Source: Nemopilema nomurai
Lineage: Eukaryota > Cnidaria > Scyphozoa > Rhizostomeae > Rhizostomatidae
Direction of reading: 5' to 3'
Length of the DNA: 64,000 nucleotides
Assembly (NCBI GenBank): GCA_003864495.1
Contig: ML133395.1
Span: forward strand, 1,784,075 to 1,848,074
The notes under the pieces were generated by a model. That model saw only the letters and a list, made by a program, of their open reading frames with translations, ran no database searches and had not been told where the DNA came from. A program made the translations under genes and the position numbers. Below, in pieces: positions 12,532 to 24,126 of this stretch. Each line of letters opens with the position of its first letter. Within the stretch, counting starts at the first letter, position 1.

Positions 12532-15500
12532 TTAAGATTTAAAGCCTTCACCATAGTACGTAAAAGCCTTCGAAAAGAAATTTCACCTCTTAAGGTGATT
12601 GAAATTTTACACTTGATACTTCTCATTCAGATTCAATCAAATTATGTTAAAGAAAATAAGTCTAGCTGTCCATTATCTGTGGTGCTATACAGCTTGGGGA
12701 TCTACATCAAATAAAATTACTGAATTTAACTACGTTTCCAGTTGTAACAAAGCAGGACAGTCACAAATTGTTGAGAACAATACTGTAAAAACATATCCAT
12801 ATATTTATGAGCACTTTAGGCCTTATTGCCAATAAAGTGTTTACAGAAAGATATTCTCTGACAGAATAAGTGGATAGTCAATTTTCTGTTAATCAACTAG
12901 TTTTACTCTTGAGCAATTTACTCTTGAAGTCTTATGGAATTCTGTAACGTAATCTTTAATGAGTTACAGACCAATGTTGCTATCGTTCGTTATATTCTAC
13001 ACCTGATCATTAAGGACGTTCAAAAAGAGACAAGCAAGTTCTTATTCAGTATTCAGCCCTTGATGTTTACCGACAAGGTGTGCCCGAGGCGTCAAGTCAC
13101 AGTAACTGCTGCAGGTTTTCACGCCTCACATCATGCACACGTGGTCAAAATGCTTGGCCGCGTCTTCCACGTGATTTCTCCTGATTAACACGTGAGGCGC
13201 ATGTGATTTCTTTACATCCTTTTGTTGGTCTTATTACCCAGAGGTTATTGGCTATTTCTCAATACACCTCATTTTGTTGTTAAGAACCATGATGTAACTT
13301 GCCAATTCGGGCATTTATTTATCTGCTAACCACAAACTTGCATTCACGTTCAATTTACACATAAACGACTTGGGCAAGAAGCCCCAGCAACAACAACATT
13401 GCCATTTTTTCCAGCCCTCACCAACGATTGTGAAGTTGCTTTCCATCTTTTCTTTTATGGAGGAAAGCATCTTCCTCTCTTCTCCCCTCCTCCGCACTCT
13501 CCCGCAACTCCCTATTTCCTCGACGCCCTGTTTCTTTTATCTTTTATCTTACCTATATATTTTCTTTTATGAAGGAAAGCCCTGCCCTGAATGCTTTCTG
13601 GCCGCTGCCTGTGACGTTATTGAATTTGTCGGCGATTGCAACACCTTGGGGTATTGTTCACCATTTCACTAGTTTTAAATGGGATTTATCCTAAAATCAT
13701 TAAACGAGATAATTCCTTGTCTTTTGTTTTCAGGTTCCCTATGGGTAATTCAATTACCACATTCGTTTATATCGATCAAATCCTTTCTTTTCGTTGGTGT
13801 CTTGCTTGTCAAAAGATTGCAGCAGCAAGTTGCCTTATTTAGTTAGCTCAACAAAAACGATTTTAATTTTCTTTGTCATTTAATGCCAAGAGGTGTTCTA
13901 AGAAGGATGAATGCATTATGAATGCTCTGTTGCCTTGAATAAGAGGTGCGGCTGTAATTATTGTCAAAAGCCCATGTTCAGTGGGCGGCTACAGTTGTTC
14001 AAATGATTCTAGGCGCTTATATTAAAAGAAAAGGTGATAGGCACTGAAATATCTTTGAAACAGTGGCAAGCATGATGATGCACAATGTGATGATCACGCT
14101 AAGACTTCAGCCTTAAATCGACTCTTTGTAAAAAATTTCAGCATCCTTTTGAAATAGGAATTTGTTATAAAAGTTTCCGACTACTTCATGGCAAATTTTT
14201 TATCTTGATGCTCATAAGCAACCAGGCACTTGGGCATGCTCAAGATATACACGCAGTTTTCGAAGATTGATTCATTTTTACGTATTCAGGTTTCTTTTTC
14301 TCGGGGCTTATTGTGTTTAGGGCCTCCAGGCATTTATAGATAATCTTGGAAATAAATGGCAACACAACGCGGTACAGGAATATACGCCCGGAGGCGCTAC
14401 CACGAATGCAGACAACACGCCAGCGCATTATAGTTGGTTTACCATGATGTTGATTTCGAGGCATCTTGGCGAATAAAAAATGATGCAAGATTTACTGCGG
14501 TTAGATTATGGTCACCGAACCACACAGCAGATTGTAGTTTGCAACAGACGAAGACTTAAGTGTCCCAATGTGTCCAATACGATTAAAATGTCCAAAGTTT
14601 CGAAATTGAAGACGTATTACAGGTCAAACTTGCTTTTATGCCCGAATACAGTGTGCCCATAAAACAGTCCCAAAGCTCCGTTGTCGAAATATGGAACTGA
14701 TTGGCAAAGAACACAATGCAATATAAGTGGAAGGCCTAGCTTTAAAAACATAAGAAAGATTTGTAGAAAAATTGAGCAACTGGTTTATCGAAAGGAATAA
14801 AACTATTTTCACTCTTAATTGTGATTGTACAGTGATCCATTAAATTACTTATACCCTTCTTGAGTTCGATCTATATTTAATATCCTTCGAGAAACAAACA
14901 TAAAACAATGTACAACCTGATACAATGTACTCACCTCTATATATTATGATTCAAGTTCTTTCTAGACAGGTTTTGATAGCCCACAAGTATATCTTTCAAT
15001 TCCTTGTGAAGCTCTTTTGTCCTGTAAACTAATAACTTAAATAAGAGCATGTGAAAAACAGCTAGCTAATCCCACTGATGTATGACAAAAATTTAGAATA
15101 TTCCATCTTGCCCTAATCTTAGTGTTATTCAGTACATGAGCTGTATTGGGTACGGGATATGGGTCAAACAGTACAAATCTCCAGGTTTTGAAAATTATAG
15201 GTTGACAGGTCTGTTTTTTCTCTAGAAATTTGCAACTTTATCATTTTCTAGCTATTAGTTCAATGCTTTATCGAAATAAATAATGATCAAAGTAATAAAG
15301 TAATAATCAATTCTAATGATAGTAATGATAATTATCAATTCATTTGTCGGTTTCCACTACAAAACGATCAATTGATTAGTACACCTTTTTTGAATTTATC
15401 TACAAATCTCATCAAATTTATCTTTATTCTATTCATTTGTTTCAAAGGACCTCTATATTTCTATCAAAGTTCGTCTAACTTCGAAAATTTACTGGCGTGA

Positions 15501-16184
15501 TTTGTATCTTAGCGTGTGCCCCCAATTGTGCCTGGTTCGATAATGTAAAGATAGGCCGATTGAAATTCATCCCATATTTCTTCATTAATACACCACCTTT
15601 ATTCGGGGTTAGTGCTTGATCACATGAAATACAACTTCCTGTGATTAAGTCTAAAAGCCAAGCAACTTCAACTACTCTTCTTTCTCGTTGCAGAAAGACC
15701 TCATGTCAACATGTTGGCACATCGCTTCGCATGATGAAACCAGCGCCATGATGACGTAAATTCACAGTAGATTACGCAACGATCTTACGATTCTGCAGGC
15801 AGGAACAATACGGGCCTTTCTTTCATGGTGGCATTATTCAAACTCCAATACGTGATTGAGCCATGGCTAAGAGGATTCCCCGTTTTGTGAAACTCGTGTG
15901 CAGGGGCTGGACGCATTGGTGTTCACGTGTTCAATGATACCACGTTGGATGGAGGAACTCCTGTTTTCTCCCCTAAAACCAAAAATGGTTTTATTGTGTG
16001 AAAAATTATCCAAAGTTTAATTAAGCCTCCAAGAGGAAAGGACAAATTTCAAAACACAGACAGTTTGCAAAAAACTTATCAAATATCGTTCGTGTAGAAG
16101 TGGGGGGGGGCTAGACGTCGTTCTTTTGCTAGACCTCTTTGATCAGGTGCTTCGTCGTTCGTTTTTTATTTGTATAATGCAGCG

Positions 16185-16296
16185 ATTGGATTGGCTTATC
16201 TCGTAATGCATCTGCCAATGACTAACCTGCTTCATTTTCATTGGTCGATGAAAACGTTCACAAGGGCAGTTACGGGAATCTCTTCACTCTGATTGG
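16185..16296. promoter_or_regulatory. CCAAT-box cluster upstream of PPP1R3
   Basis: Five CCAAT/ATTGG pentamers lie within 112 bases: ATTGG at 16185, 16190, 16240 and 16292, and CCAAT at 16215. They sit 130 to 241 bases before the PPP1R3 start codon. Such clusters are typical NF-Y binding promoter elements. Function is inferred from position and density only. No clear TATA box was seen. Confidence 0.45.
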
Positions 16297-16425
16297 TGAA
16301 ACCGCAGTAGCTATAGGAATCACCTAGACTCAGCGTATGGGCTTTGTTCAATAAACACAGAAAGTTGTGATGTTTCGTGGAGTAATGTTTCTGGGGAGTA
16401 GTGTTGTGTTTGGAAGCCTTTAAAA

Positions 16426-17355
16426 ATGTCGATCGACTTCAGTGAGAAGCACCTCGCTTATTATTCGTTCAGCCAATATGGAAGTCTAGGCAGTCGGCTA
16501 CTGCTTGATGGCTTACATTTGCAGAAGGACAAATTTATCGACGCATTTGATGGGAAGATTCCTCGGCCCCACTTGAAGGGCAGTAAAGATACGAACGAAA
16601 TTGTCTGGAAAAGGCCTTTAGACTGTCAGGCTGGAGAGCATCCAGTTAAACCATGTTTATTAGTACCAAAGGAGGAAGGTTCAAATGAGAAAATTGAAGT
16701 TCGGAAAGCAAAGTCAGTTCACTTCGCGGACAGTTGTGGCCTAGCACTTACCTCGGTCTCATACCTGTTCGACAACGAAGATGAACTCTTTGCATTCAAA
16801 AATTTTAGTAGAAGCAAAGGCCTTGTTGTGCGAAACTCATTCCCATCAATTGGAGGCAAGAAAACGGGACTGACCGAGGAAAAGAAAAGTAAGATGTTGA
16901 ATTTTGTACAGCCCATCACGTTAACGAACTTCCAAGAAATGGTGGCAGAAAATCAAGTAAGCTTGGAAAATGTTGTTCTCCGCGAGTACAGTATTTTTGG
17001 GACGATATGTGTTGCCAACATCGATTTCCAAAAGAATGTGTTTGTGCGATACACTTTTGATCAGTGGCGAAATTGCCATGATGCGAAAGGCACGTTTGTC
17101 ACTGGGACCAGTACGGGCAAAACTGACTCTTTTTCTTTCGAGATTCCTGTCTCGGGAGAAGAGAAGAGGGACAACGTCGATATCGAATTTTGTGTGTGTT
17201 ACGAGACCCCTTCAGGCACTTACTGGGATAACAATAAGCAACGAAACTACAAGGTGCTATTCTACCCGAATAAGTCCAGTAGGAACATACAGGACAATCT
17301 GGAAGGGTTTAATTTGACCCCAAAAGACACTCAGTTTGCTGGGCTCACTACCTGA
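16426..17355 (+). CDS. PPP1R3: protein phosphatase 1 glycogen-targeting regulatory subunit (PPP1R3 family)
   Basis: A single-exon gene of 309 codons. This family anchors PP1 catalytic subunit to glycogen, where PP1 dephosphorylates glycogen synthase and phosphorylase. Seen: the PP1-docking RVxF-type motif KSVHF at residues 96-100, followed by the usual ADSxGLALTSV stretch. A CBM21 carbohydrate-binding domain spans roughly residues 160-280, with the signature VANIDFQKNVFVRYTFDQW, then DSFSFEIPV, and the glycogen-contact motif YWDNNKQRNYKV near the end. The length matches vertebrate PPP1R3B/C (about 285-317). The start is the ATG after AAAA, followed directly by family-like sequence. Which vertebrate paralogue it corresponds to cannot be decided by eye. 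An intronless coding region is also usual for many vertebrate members. Confidence 0.94.
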   Translation: MSIDFSEKHLAYYSFSQYGSLGSRLLLDGLHLQKDKFIDAFDGKIPRPHLKGSKDTNEIVWKRPLDCQAGEHPVKPCLLVPKEEGSNEKIEVRKAKSVHFADSCGLALTSVSYLFDNEDELFAFKNFSRSKGLVVRNSFPSIGGKKTGLTEEKKSKMLNFVQPITLTNFQEMVAENQVSLENVVLREYSIFGTICVANIDFQKNVFVRYTFDQWRNCHDAKGTFVTGTSTGKTDSFSFEIPVSGEEKRDNVDIEFCVCYETPSGTYWDNNKQRNYKVLFYPNKSSRNIQDNLEGFNLTPKDTQFAGLTT

Positions 17356-17423
17356 ACGGGAGTTGCGTTTCCGTTCGGCATGGGCAACTGCACGTCTCGC
17401 TGGTATTTATATTTTCGTAAACC

Positions 17424-17429
17424 AATAAA
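17424..17429 (+). promoter_or_regulatory. poly(A) signal of PPP1R3
   Basis: AATAAA 69 bases after the PPP1R3 stop codon. It implies a very short 3' UTR if used. Confidence 0.55.
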
Positions 17430-18714
17430 CACAACGCGTTTTGACTGCTCTCCAATGCTTTTGCTTTGAAAGGATTGCATTTTGGGTAGTTTTCAAAGGA
17501 TTTCAATGCTGAATGCTGTGAACTAGAATGCTTTACAATTAGTGGTAGATAATTAGAGTACTTCGCTGCTTTCCTGTTTAGAAAATGGGTTGCATCAATG
17601 AGTAGGCGTTTAGGCAGGCCCTTGGTACCTTTACGGCCCTGGGGCGTGAGTGAGACCCGCACCGCAGGGTAATCAATTAACCGTACGAAAATCCTTTTCA
17701 TTATTTTATTGTAATCAACTTAACTTAGTTTCGACACCAAAGTTTACCTGCTTTCTTCATCCAAAACTTTGTTGGCATGAAACAAAAGTTAGTTTCTACC
17801 AATTTTAGCCTGGTATTCCTGGGTTATTTAGTTCACATGATGGCCCAAGCATAGGAGATTCTATAATTCTGCTCTTTGCTGGGTTTTGTCAAATTAGTAC
17901 TAGTTCATTCACCTTGTCAGAAGAGTTTGGCAATATATGCATTTCACCCCAGAGCCAAACTTTTTAAGGATTTCAAAAAATATTTGTTTGGTGTTGTGTC
18001 TCAAATCCAAAGATCTTTACACCTGGGAAAGTTTCTTTGCTGTACATAGCTTATTTTCTAAAGTTTATAAAATTGATAATAATTTCACATATTTTTTGTA
18101 ACTATCTTTCAATAATTTTGGTGCTTGGTTCAGGTCAAAAATGAACTGATTTCAAATGGCCTGTTTCCTAGGGCACTTTCAACAGATTTTTCTTTAATTG
18201 GTATATCATCGAATTTGACAATCATAGAGTAGAGAAATTTTTTAACTGAAGTTGTATCATAACTGTTAGTTAAAACAAGAGACCCAGGAAAACACTTCAG
18301 CAAGTAAATAGATATTTATCTATTGTGCGTTAACATGTTTTGTAGTTCTATTATTGTTTGCTCCTGAGTAATCTAAAGCTATTTAAAGTTAGTTTGTTGT
18401 GGCGTATGACTAGTGTAAAGAATAACCAAGCTGTGATTTTTGGATATAATGTTAAGAAATTTTTCCAGCCAAAGACCTGAGAAGTTCAAATTCAATGCGA
18501 CTTGTGTGGAATGAATTAACTTGATTTGTGAACTTAGTATCATAAAATAACTCAGATGTTAGGCTGGAAAAGTTTTTGAATGCATCACACAAATGTAAAT
18601 AGTTTGAATGAGTGTCTTATTGACATACACTGCTTGACAGATTTAATGAATTAGCATCATCCAGAAAGATGGCTTTGTTTTTATCATAGTTCTGCTGGTA
18701 TACTAAAAGCTTTC

Positions 18715-19660
18715 TTCTTCTTCAGGTGCCATGTCCTGGGCGATCACGGACCTCCATTGCTCTCTATCTCTGCAACTACAGTGAATCACTTCGCAGCTCC
18801 TGCCTAATTGTAACCAACCCCTGATGTTGTCAAGCTGTTTTGTTCTTTGTCTCTCTCTTTCCTTAGTGCCTTAAATTCTCTCTAATGTAATAAGTTGTCC
18901 TAATGTAATATCTATGTTTCCTTCTTTTACTATATGTCCGAAGAACTTCATTTGTTGTTCCTTGATTTCATTCAGTAACTTTTTGCATTCTTCTGTAGCA
19001 TCAAAGTTTGAAACTATCAATTTTCCTTTCTACACCTTTCTTTCTATGTTCCATGTTTCACAAGCATCTTTCATGATGGGCCAGATGTAAGTTTTCAATG
19101 TCCTAAGCCTTGTTTGGGCTGAGATTTTTCTTGTTACTTAGAATATTTATCACAATTTCAAATGCACTCTCTGCTTGCCTGATTCTTCTGTCGATTTTGA
19201 CAGAAATAATGCTTCTGTAATCTGAGGTAAGGATGCTACCCAAACAATTAGATTGCTTCATTTGCTAAAGCTCTACTCCATTTATCTTGATGCTGCACTT
19301 TTGACCCTTTTTTTTGGAGAATACCATATCATTGAACCTCTTCTTGTTTAGCTGTATAATTTACTCTCATATTTTATCTTGTCTACTAGCTCCTGAAGAT
19401 CTTTTTCTGTGTTGGCTTTGAGTGCTGTGTCATCAGAAAAGCGTTGTTGTTAACATCACCCCTTCCTATTTTAGCTCCTGGAATGTTTTCTATTCTACTC
19501 ATTCTTCCGCTGTAGATGGTACACCTGACTGGAGAGAATATGCAACCCAGTCTCAAGATATTTTTCCATGCTAATTCCTTTTCATACCTGATCATTGCAC
19601 TTTGGTCCCAATAAATGTTCCTTATTAATTTGAGGTCCTTTAGAATTTCCATAAATAGTT
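18715..19660 (-). mobile_element. decayed non-LTR (LINE) retrotransposon, reverse transcriptase 3' part
   Basis: Read on the minus strand, the order matches the end of a LINE polymerase. First comes a reverse-transcriptase palm-like part (LKDLKLIRNIYWDQSAMIR, then LRLGCIFSPVR, about 19652-19490). Next is NCLGSILTSDYRSI and IDRRIRQAESAFEIV (about 19245-19140), equivalent to the LGS.ITSDG..RRI..AKSAF block. Last is ERQRTKQLDNIRGWLQLG followed by DREQWRSVIA (about 18880-18730), equivalent to the GRPR..W.D.I..W block and DR..WR.LIA end. Stop codons and frame changes break it, so it is inactive. The clade cannot be fixed from this fragment. Confidence 0.75.
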
Positions 19661-21111
19661 TACTACAACTAATTCAAGAAGAGGAAAATTATTGACAATG
19701 AGGGAAAGACCAAGAAAAACAACAGAGGAAAAGAGCATTAGTTAATACATATAATAGCAAAACTTGGCCTGTAAAATGACATTTGTCAGTTCAGTCTTGA
19801 CATAATTCGTCATTGTCTGATTTGAATTTAAAAACAAACACGTTTTCTAAAAAAAACAGCTTGTCTCAACCAGCTCCGCGAGGCTTCTGTCTTTCCGAGG
19901 CTAATCTGCCTAATTTGTTGGGGGATGGTTTTAAGGGGAAATTCCTCCTATCAGAGGGGTTTCTCGGGCTAGTTGTTACCTAACATGCTTGACATTTTAC
20001 TTCTAAAATAGTCCAGGCTACACCTCCAACAATGTGATAATTGTGAACTACGGGGAAATTTGGTTTGACTCATGAAAGAGTTTTCAGTTGGTTAGTAAAC
20101 CGAACGTGCATCTCTTTGGCCACGGAAATTTGACCTTAAGATTTGTGCCCTTTGAATCTTTCTGAACCATGACCTGGTTTCAAAAGCATGACACAAAAGC
20201 CAATGGCCCACGCCCCTTGGTTAGCAGAAGGTCAATCTTTGTCGCGATTGATGTGACTTTTGTTCTGTGGCCTGCCCTTTACCTGCTTGCCACATGTTGT
20301 TTGAGCCAGAGTCATAACCCCCAGACCAGCATGGAAGGAAATGAGAATGGAAGGCTATTTCTTGCACGGAATTGTCTCCCTACAATTATCCCGCAGTCCC
20401 CTATCGTAAGAAGTGCTAAATTTCTGCATGATTTCTGCGAATACCCATCACTAACAGTTATATTCAAAAAGTTCTAGGTTCTCATAAAAGCTTTGCCAAT
20501 GTGATCAGGAAGAGAATAGGGTCTATTGTATTTCTTATTCTGTGATTGAACCAGCAGTAACGAATCTCTGATTCACTCAGAAAACATTTCCGACAACCTC
20601 TGCGCGATTCAACATTCACGTAATCACTCACTGTTTGCATTCTGAATCCCTTTGCGCCCGCTGTTTATAATCAACGGAGTGACGTAAGTAGGCTGCTTCG
20701 AGCGACAATGCCTGTTTACATTGCCGAAGTGTCATGACGACCTTTCCATAACAGAACCGCAGGCACCACCTTACTTTAGGCCTAGGGTGCTCAGAACGAA
20801 CTGGATATTACGAACAAGCCTTTTAAGCCCCTCTGATGATCAATGAAAATATATTTTCTATCTTGCATCATTTAATGCTCGAACCCAGTCAAATAAACTT
20901 AACACTACACTGTGCAAGCCTCTTTGTCTAGGCCGAATTGAATTAAATATAAATCGAAATAATGTTTCGGCAACGGTGTAGCTGAAACACAGAATAGTGT
21001 TGGTTAAAAAATCTAAAAAGTTGTAGGAAAATATCAGAGTTGGTCGATTAAAACCAGAAACAATTTTCACACCCTTGTTTGTTTGCGAATTTCCTTTGTT
21101 GGTTCTGTATA

Positions 21112-21500
21112 TACACACTTTTTTATAAGAATAAAGTCTATAAGAATATTGAGGCTCAAAATCGCTAAAATTTAAGAATAATTTAAGAATAATAATGCCA
21201 GGCTCAATTTTGACCAAGACTAAATTTCTCCTTGATCTGAGTTTTCTCCCAAAGCAAAACAACTGTCACTTTGATGCTATTTACATTAATATATAAGTAA
21301 ATGTATAAATATGCTTGTTCTTGTTAATATTTATGATGAAGCAACATATCAGAAAAGATTTGATATTTCTATTATCCTAAGGCAAAGTTACACCTTGTGT
21401 TGGGCAAGAATGATTTAAGAATAATCTTAGGCTTGAAATTTAAATGTTCTTAGAATATTGAGGCTTGGAAAAAATAGATATTCTTATAAAAAAGTGTGTA
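21112..21500. mobile_element. 389-bp MITE with perfect 22-bp terminal inverted repeats
   Basis: The left end begins TACACACTTTTTTATAAG and the right end is its exact inverted complement over 22 bases (21112-21133 against 21479-21500). The interior is AT-rich, with TAAGAATATTGAGGCT-type motifs repeated near both ends, and has no coding capacity. The 102-codon-plus minus-strand frame that overlaps it is incidental. A related element with diverged ends lies at 56095-56431. Confidence 0.8.
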
Positions 21501-24126
21501 CCTATTACGTCTATTTACATAATCCTGTGATGATCCTATTACATAACGCTATGCTGACGTCAACCAACTGTATATCAAGTAAATTACCATACTAACCCAG
21601 CTTGATAGGATGCCGCATTGCCCCACCCCTTTTCTTCGCATTGCCCCACTCCTAGATTACTTTTTTTAATCCTTTTGTTTGCGAATTCCTGTTGTCGGCA
21701 TAAACAATATATATCATAGCCCTTTTCCCATCATAGTCTTTTTCCTTTCCCCCTGGTACAATGCTTGCCAAAATTGTTGGAACACTAACGGCAATTCTTT
21801 GACTCGCGTTCATTCATCCCCCTTTTCATTCGTTTTTTAAATTATCACAGTAATCATTCATGCTTGATATCAATGCTGTCCTGCTGCTAAATGAAACGTC
21901 ATTTTTGCGCTAAACTTTTTCCCAAGATTAACTGTTTGCTTTTCTTTGTTACCAAAATTGTTTGAGGGGGAAGAGGGGGATAAACAGCTACTGGGGTGTC
22001 AAAGAAATGCAAAAACCAGAGAAAATACTGAAGTGTTCCAAGGACTTTTGGCAGGCATTTTAGGTATAACGGAGAAGTAGGAGCAGGAAAAGAAGTTCAG
22101 GCATACATCATTTTAATTGCAAAGAGTTGAAGAAAGGTCTGGTTACCCTCCTCACTTGAGAAAGATTATGATTATGATTATGCCCATTTCAGTTTTGGCT
22201 ATGCCGTTTATAGCATGCAATAAGTTGAGTTGCCAGAGCGACTTTTATCGGAAGGAAATATTAAATACATTTGCATTTATTCTTATTTATGATTATATTC
22301 ATTGCAAATTACAAGAAATGTCACGGTTGGCTTTCTTGTTTATATTATGATATTTCTTTCTTGTTTAATATATTTCATATTATGTCTCAATTGCGTGTTA
22401 TAGTCACATGTGCTGTTATGTCCTGTTATATTGAGCCTTTCTAATTGCAATGTGTTTGTTTGTCAACATGCCTTGTGACGTTCGTATTGTTCTCTTGATT
22501 ACCTCCGTTTGTGTTAGGTGTGTATGTGTCTATCACGGTCGATTTAGTCTTGCTATTTGACAATCAGAGGAAACATCAAAAAGTGTCTAATTATTGGTGT
22601 TCTAATTATTCCGGGCTCAGGCCCATTGGCCTAGCCCAATCGTATCGGCTCCCAACGTATCTTCACCATCATAAAAAGAATCCAACCAATCGTAAAACGT
22701 ACAGAAAGATAAAAAAACCCACAGTCTGAGAATATTCGGCCAGAAACCTTTTCATACCAATGCTACTTTATCACTTATCTTACATATAGATTATTTCTAG
22801 TTATAATTGAAAGTCTAAAGTATCTAAGAATGAGAGCAACAGATATAACTGAGCCAACCTTCATATTTGTAATGGTTGGAATTTGCATCAAAAAGATCCT
22901 GTTGGTTTCCTAAACTGTTAGTTAACGCATTTCGAATGGCAACGTGTTTGTCCGTTAACATGAATTATGACGTTCGAATTGCGTCTTAAAGTGAATCAAC
23001 GGAGTTAAAACGCAGCATAGCTCAGGGGATTGGGCTGCCTAAAAATAGAAACTCTTAGCCATCCAACAACAGCAGAGTTCATGTGATCACTTCAAATATC
23101 ACTGCGTGTGGTGATACAAGACGATGGGGCCACCATGTGATCACTTTGACTAAACAATCAATCCGCACGCCTGAATTGATTTGCAGTTTATTTTTAAATC
23201 GGAGGCCTTACGCCCGTTGATTTACTTACCTAACTGAGTTTACCCGATACAAAATGAATTTGAAGTGGGTTCTATTTTACACACAATGACCTAATCAAAT
23301 GAAAAGTTTCTAACAAAATGAGACAGCTTTTATATGTCTTATTTGCTTTCTTTCTTTTTAGGCCATACATTACACACAACCTCAATATTGTGTGATTTTG
23401 TGTATAATATTAAAGTCTCAAATCATGTTGTTACTAAAGATTAGTAAATTGTTAAAAAAATATATTGCTTCAACTGACCATTGCTTTAAATACTTCTGCA
23501 CAGACAAATTAATTAAGCCAATTGTTAGTCTTCAAGAAAAAAGGGTGTCGACCCGTTTGGCATTGAGGGAAACGGTGTTGTAATAGCATTGCTTAAATTT
23601 CTATCTGTTGATTAAATCCATGTAGACGATTAAGATATTGACATCTTATAAGACCTTTTGCATCGAGTGTGTATTGGGAAAGTTATAATCTGCCTCAGAA
23701 AAGTAACTAGAAAAAACATTCGAAATAAATTTCCCTGTAGAATAAGTAACCCCTGTAAAAATTTGTTTGTTAAAATAAGCACCCCGGGCGCTAGTTTCGT
23801 CATTCATGGTATTCCATATAAATACAGTACCAATGTTGTTTTATTTATGAAATTTTAAGCTAAATAATATTTCCACAGTTGCATCGCAACCAATTAAGGA
23901 CCATCCCGGCCTACATAGTTGGTTTGCAAGAAGAATTATACTTCATTACATACATGACTGTGACAGGCTTTCTACGTCACAAACACGTGATACCAAGTCA
24001 GCATCCAAGCTACCACCGAGCCTCGTGGCGGCTCATTCCCGCCAATTTTTGATACCATAGAGAGGCTCTCAAACATTGAGCTTGGAGCAAGGAAACAAGT
24101 CCCCTCGAATACAAATTAGGAGTAAA

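Larger units (their letters stand above)
9424..16425. other. 7-kb intergenic region, no gene recognised
   Basis: Lies between GINS4 and PPP1R3. It holds the likely GINS4 poly(A) signal (9608-9613), a TG/CTGT-rich simple repeat (about 10838-10942), a TTAA-flanked miniature element (12320-12531) and the CCAAT-rich PPP1R3 promoter region at its right end. Reading frames up to 140 codons occur, but the longest is driven by the simple repeat and none shows a recognisable domain. Confidence 0.6.
17356..24126. other. 6.8-kb intergenic region with repeats, no gene recognised
   Basis: Between PPP1R3 and NSMCE4A. It holds the PPP1R3 poly(A) signal, a decayed LINE on the minus strand (18715-19660) and a 389-bp inverted-repeat element (21112-21500). 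A 117-codon frame antisense to the PPP1R3 3' end (17348-17701) and other frames have no recognisable domain. The segment just before 24127 is the presumed NSMCE4A promoter. Confidence 0.6.

Noticed and set aside
17348..17701. 117-codon minus-strand frame
   Set aside because: It starts in the 3' flank of PPP1R3 and overlaps its stop region, with no family resemblance or splice support.
20858..21262. 134-codon minus-strand frame
   Set aside because: It overlaps the left end of the 389-bp inverted-repeat element and has no recognisable domain.
23005..23060. tRNA-like string (CATAGCTCAGGGGATTGGG)
   Set aside because: It resembles a box A and D-arm only; no box B or acceptor pairing follows within tRNA length.
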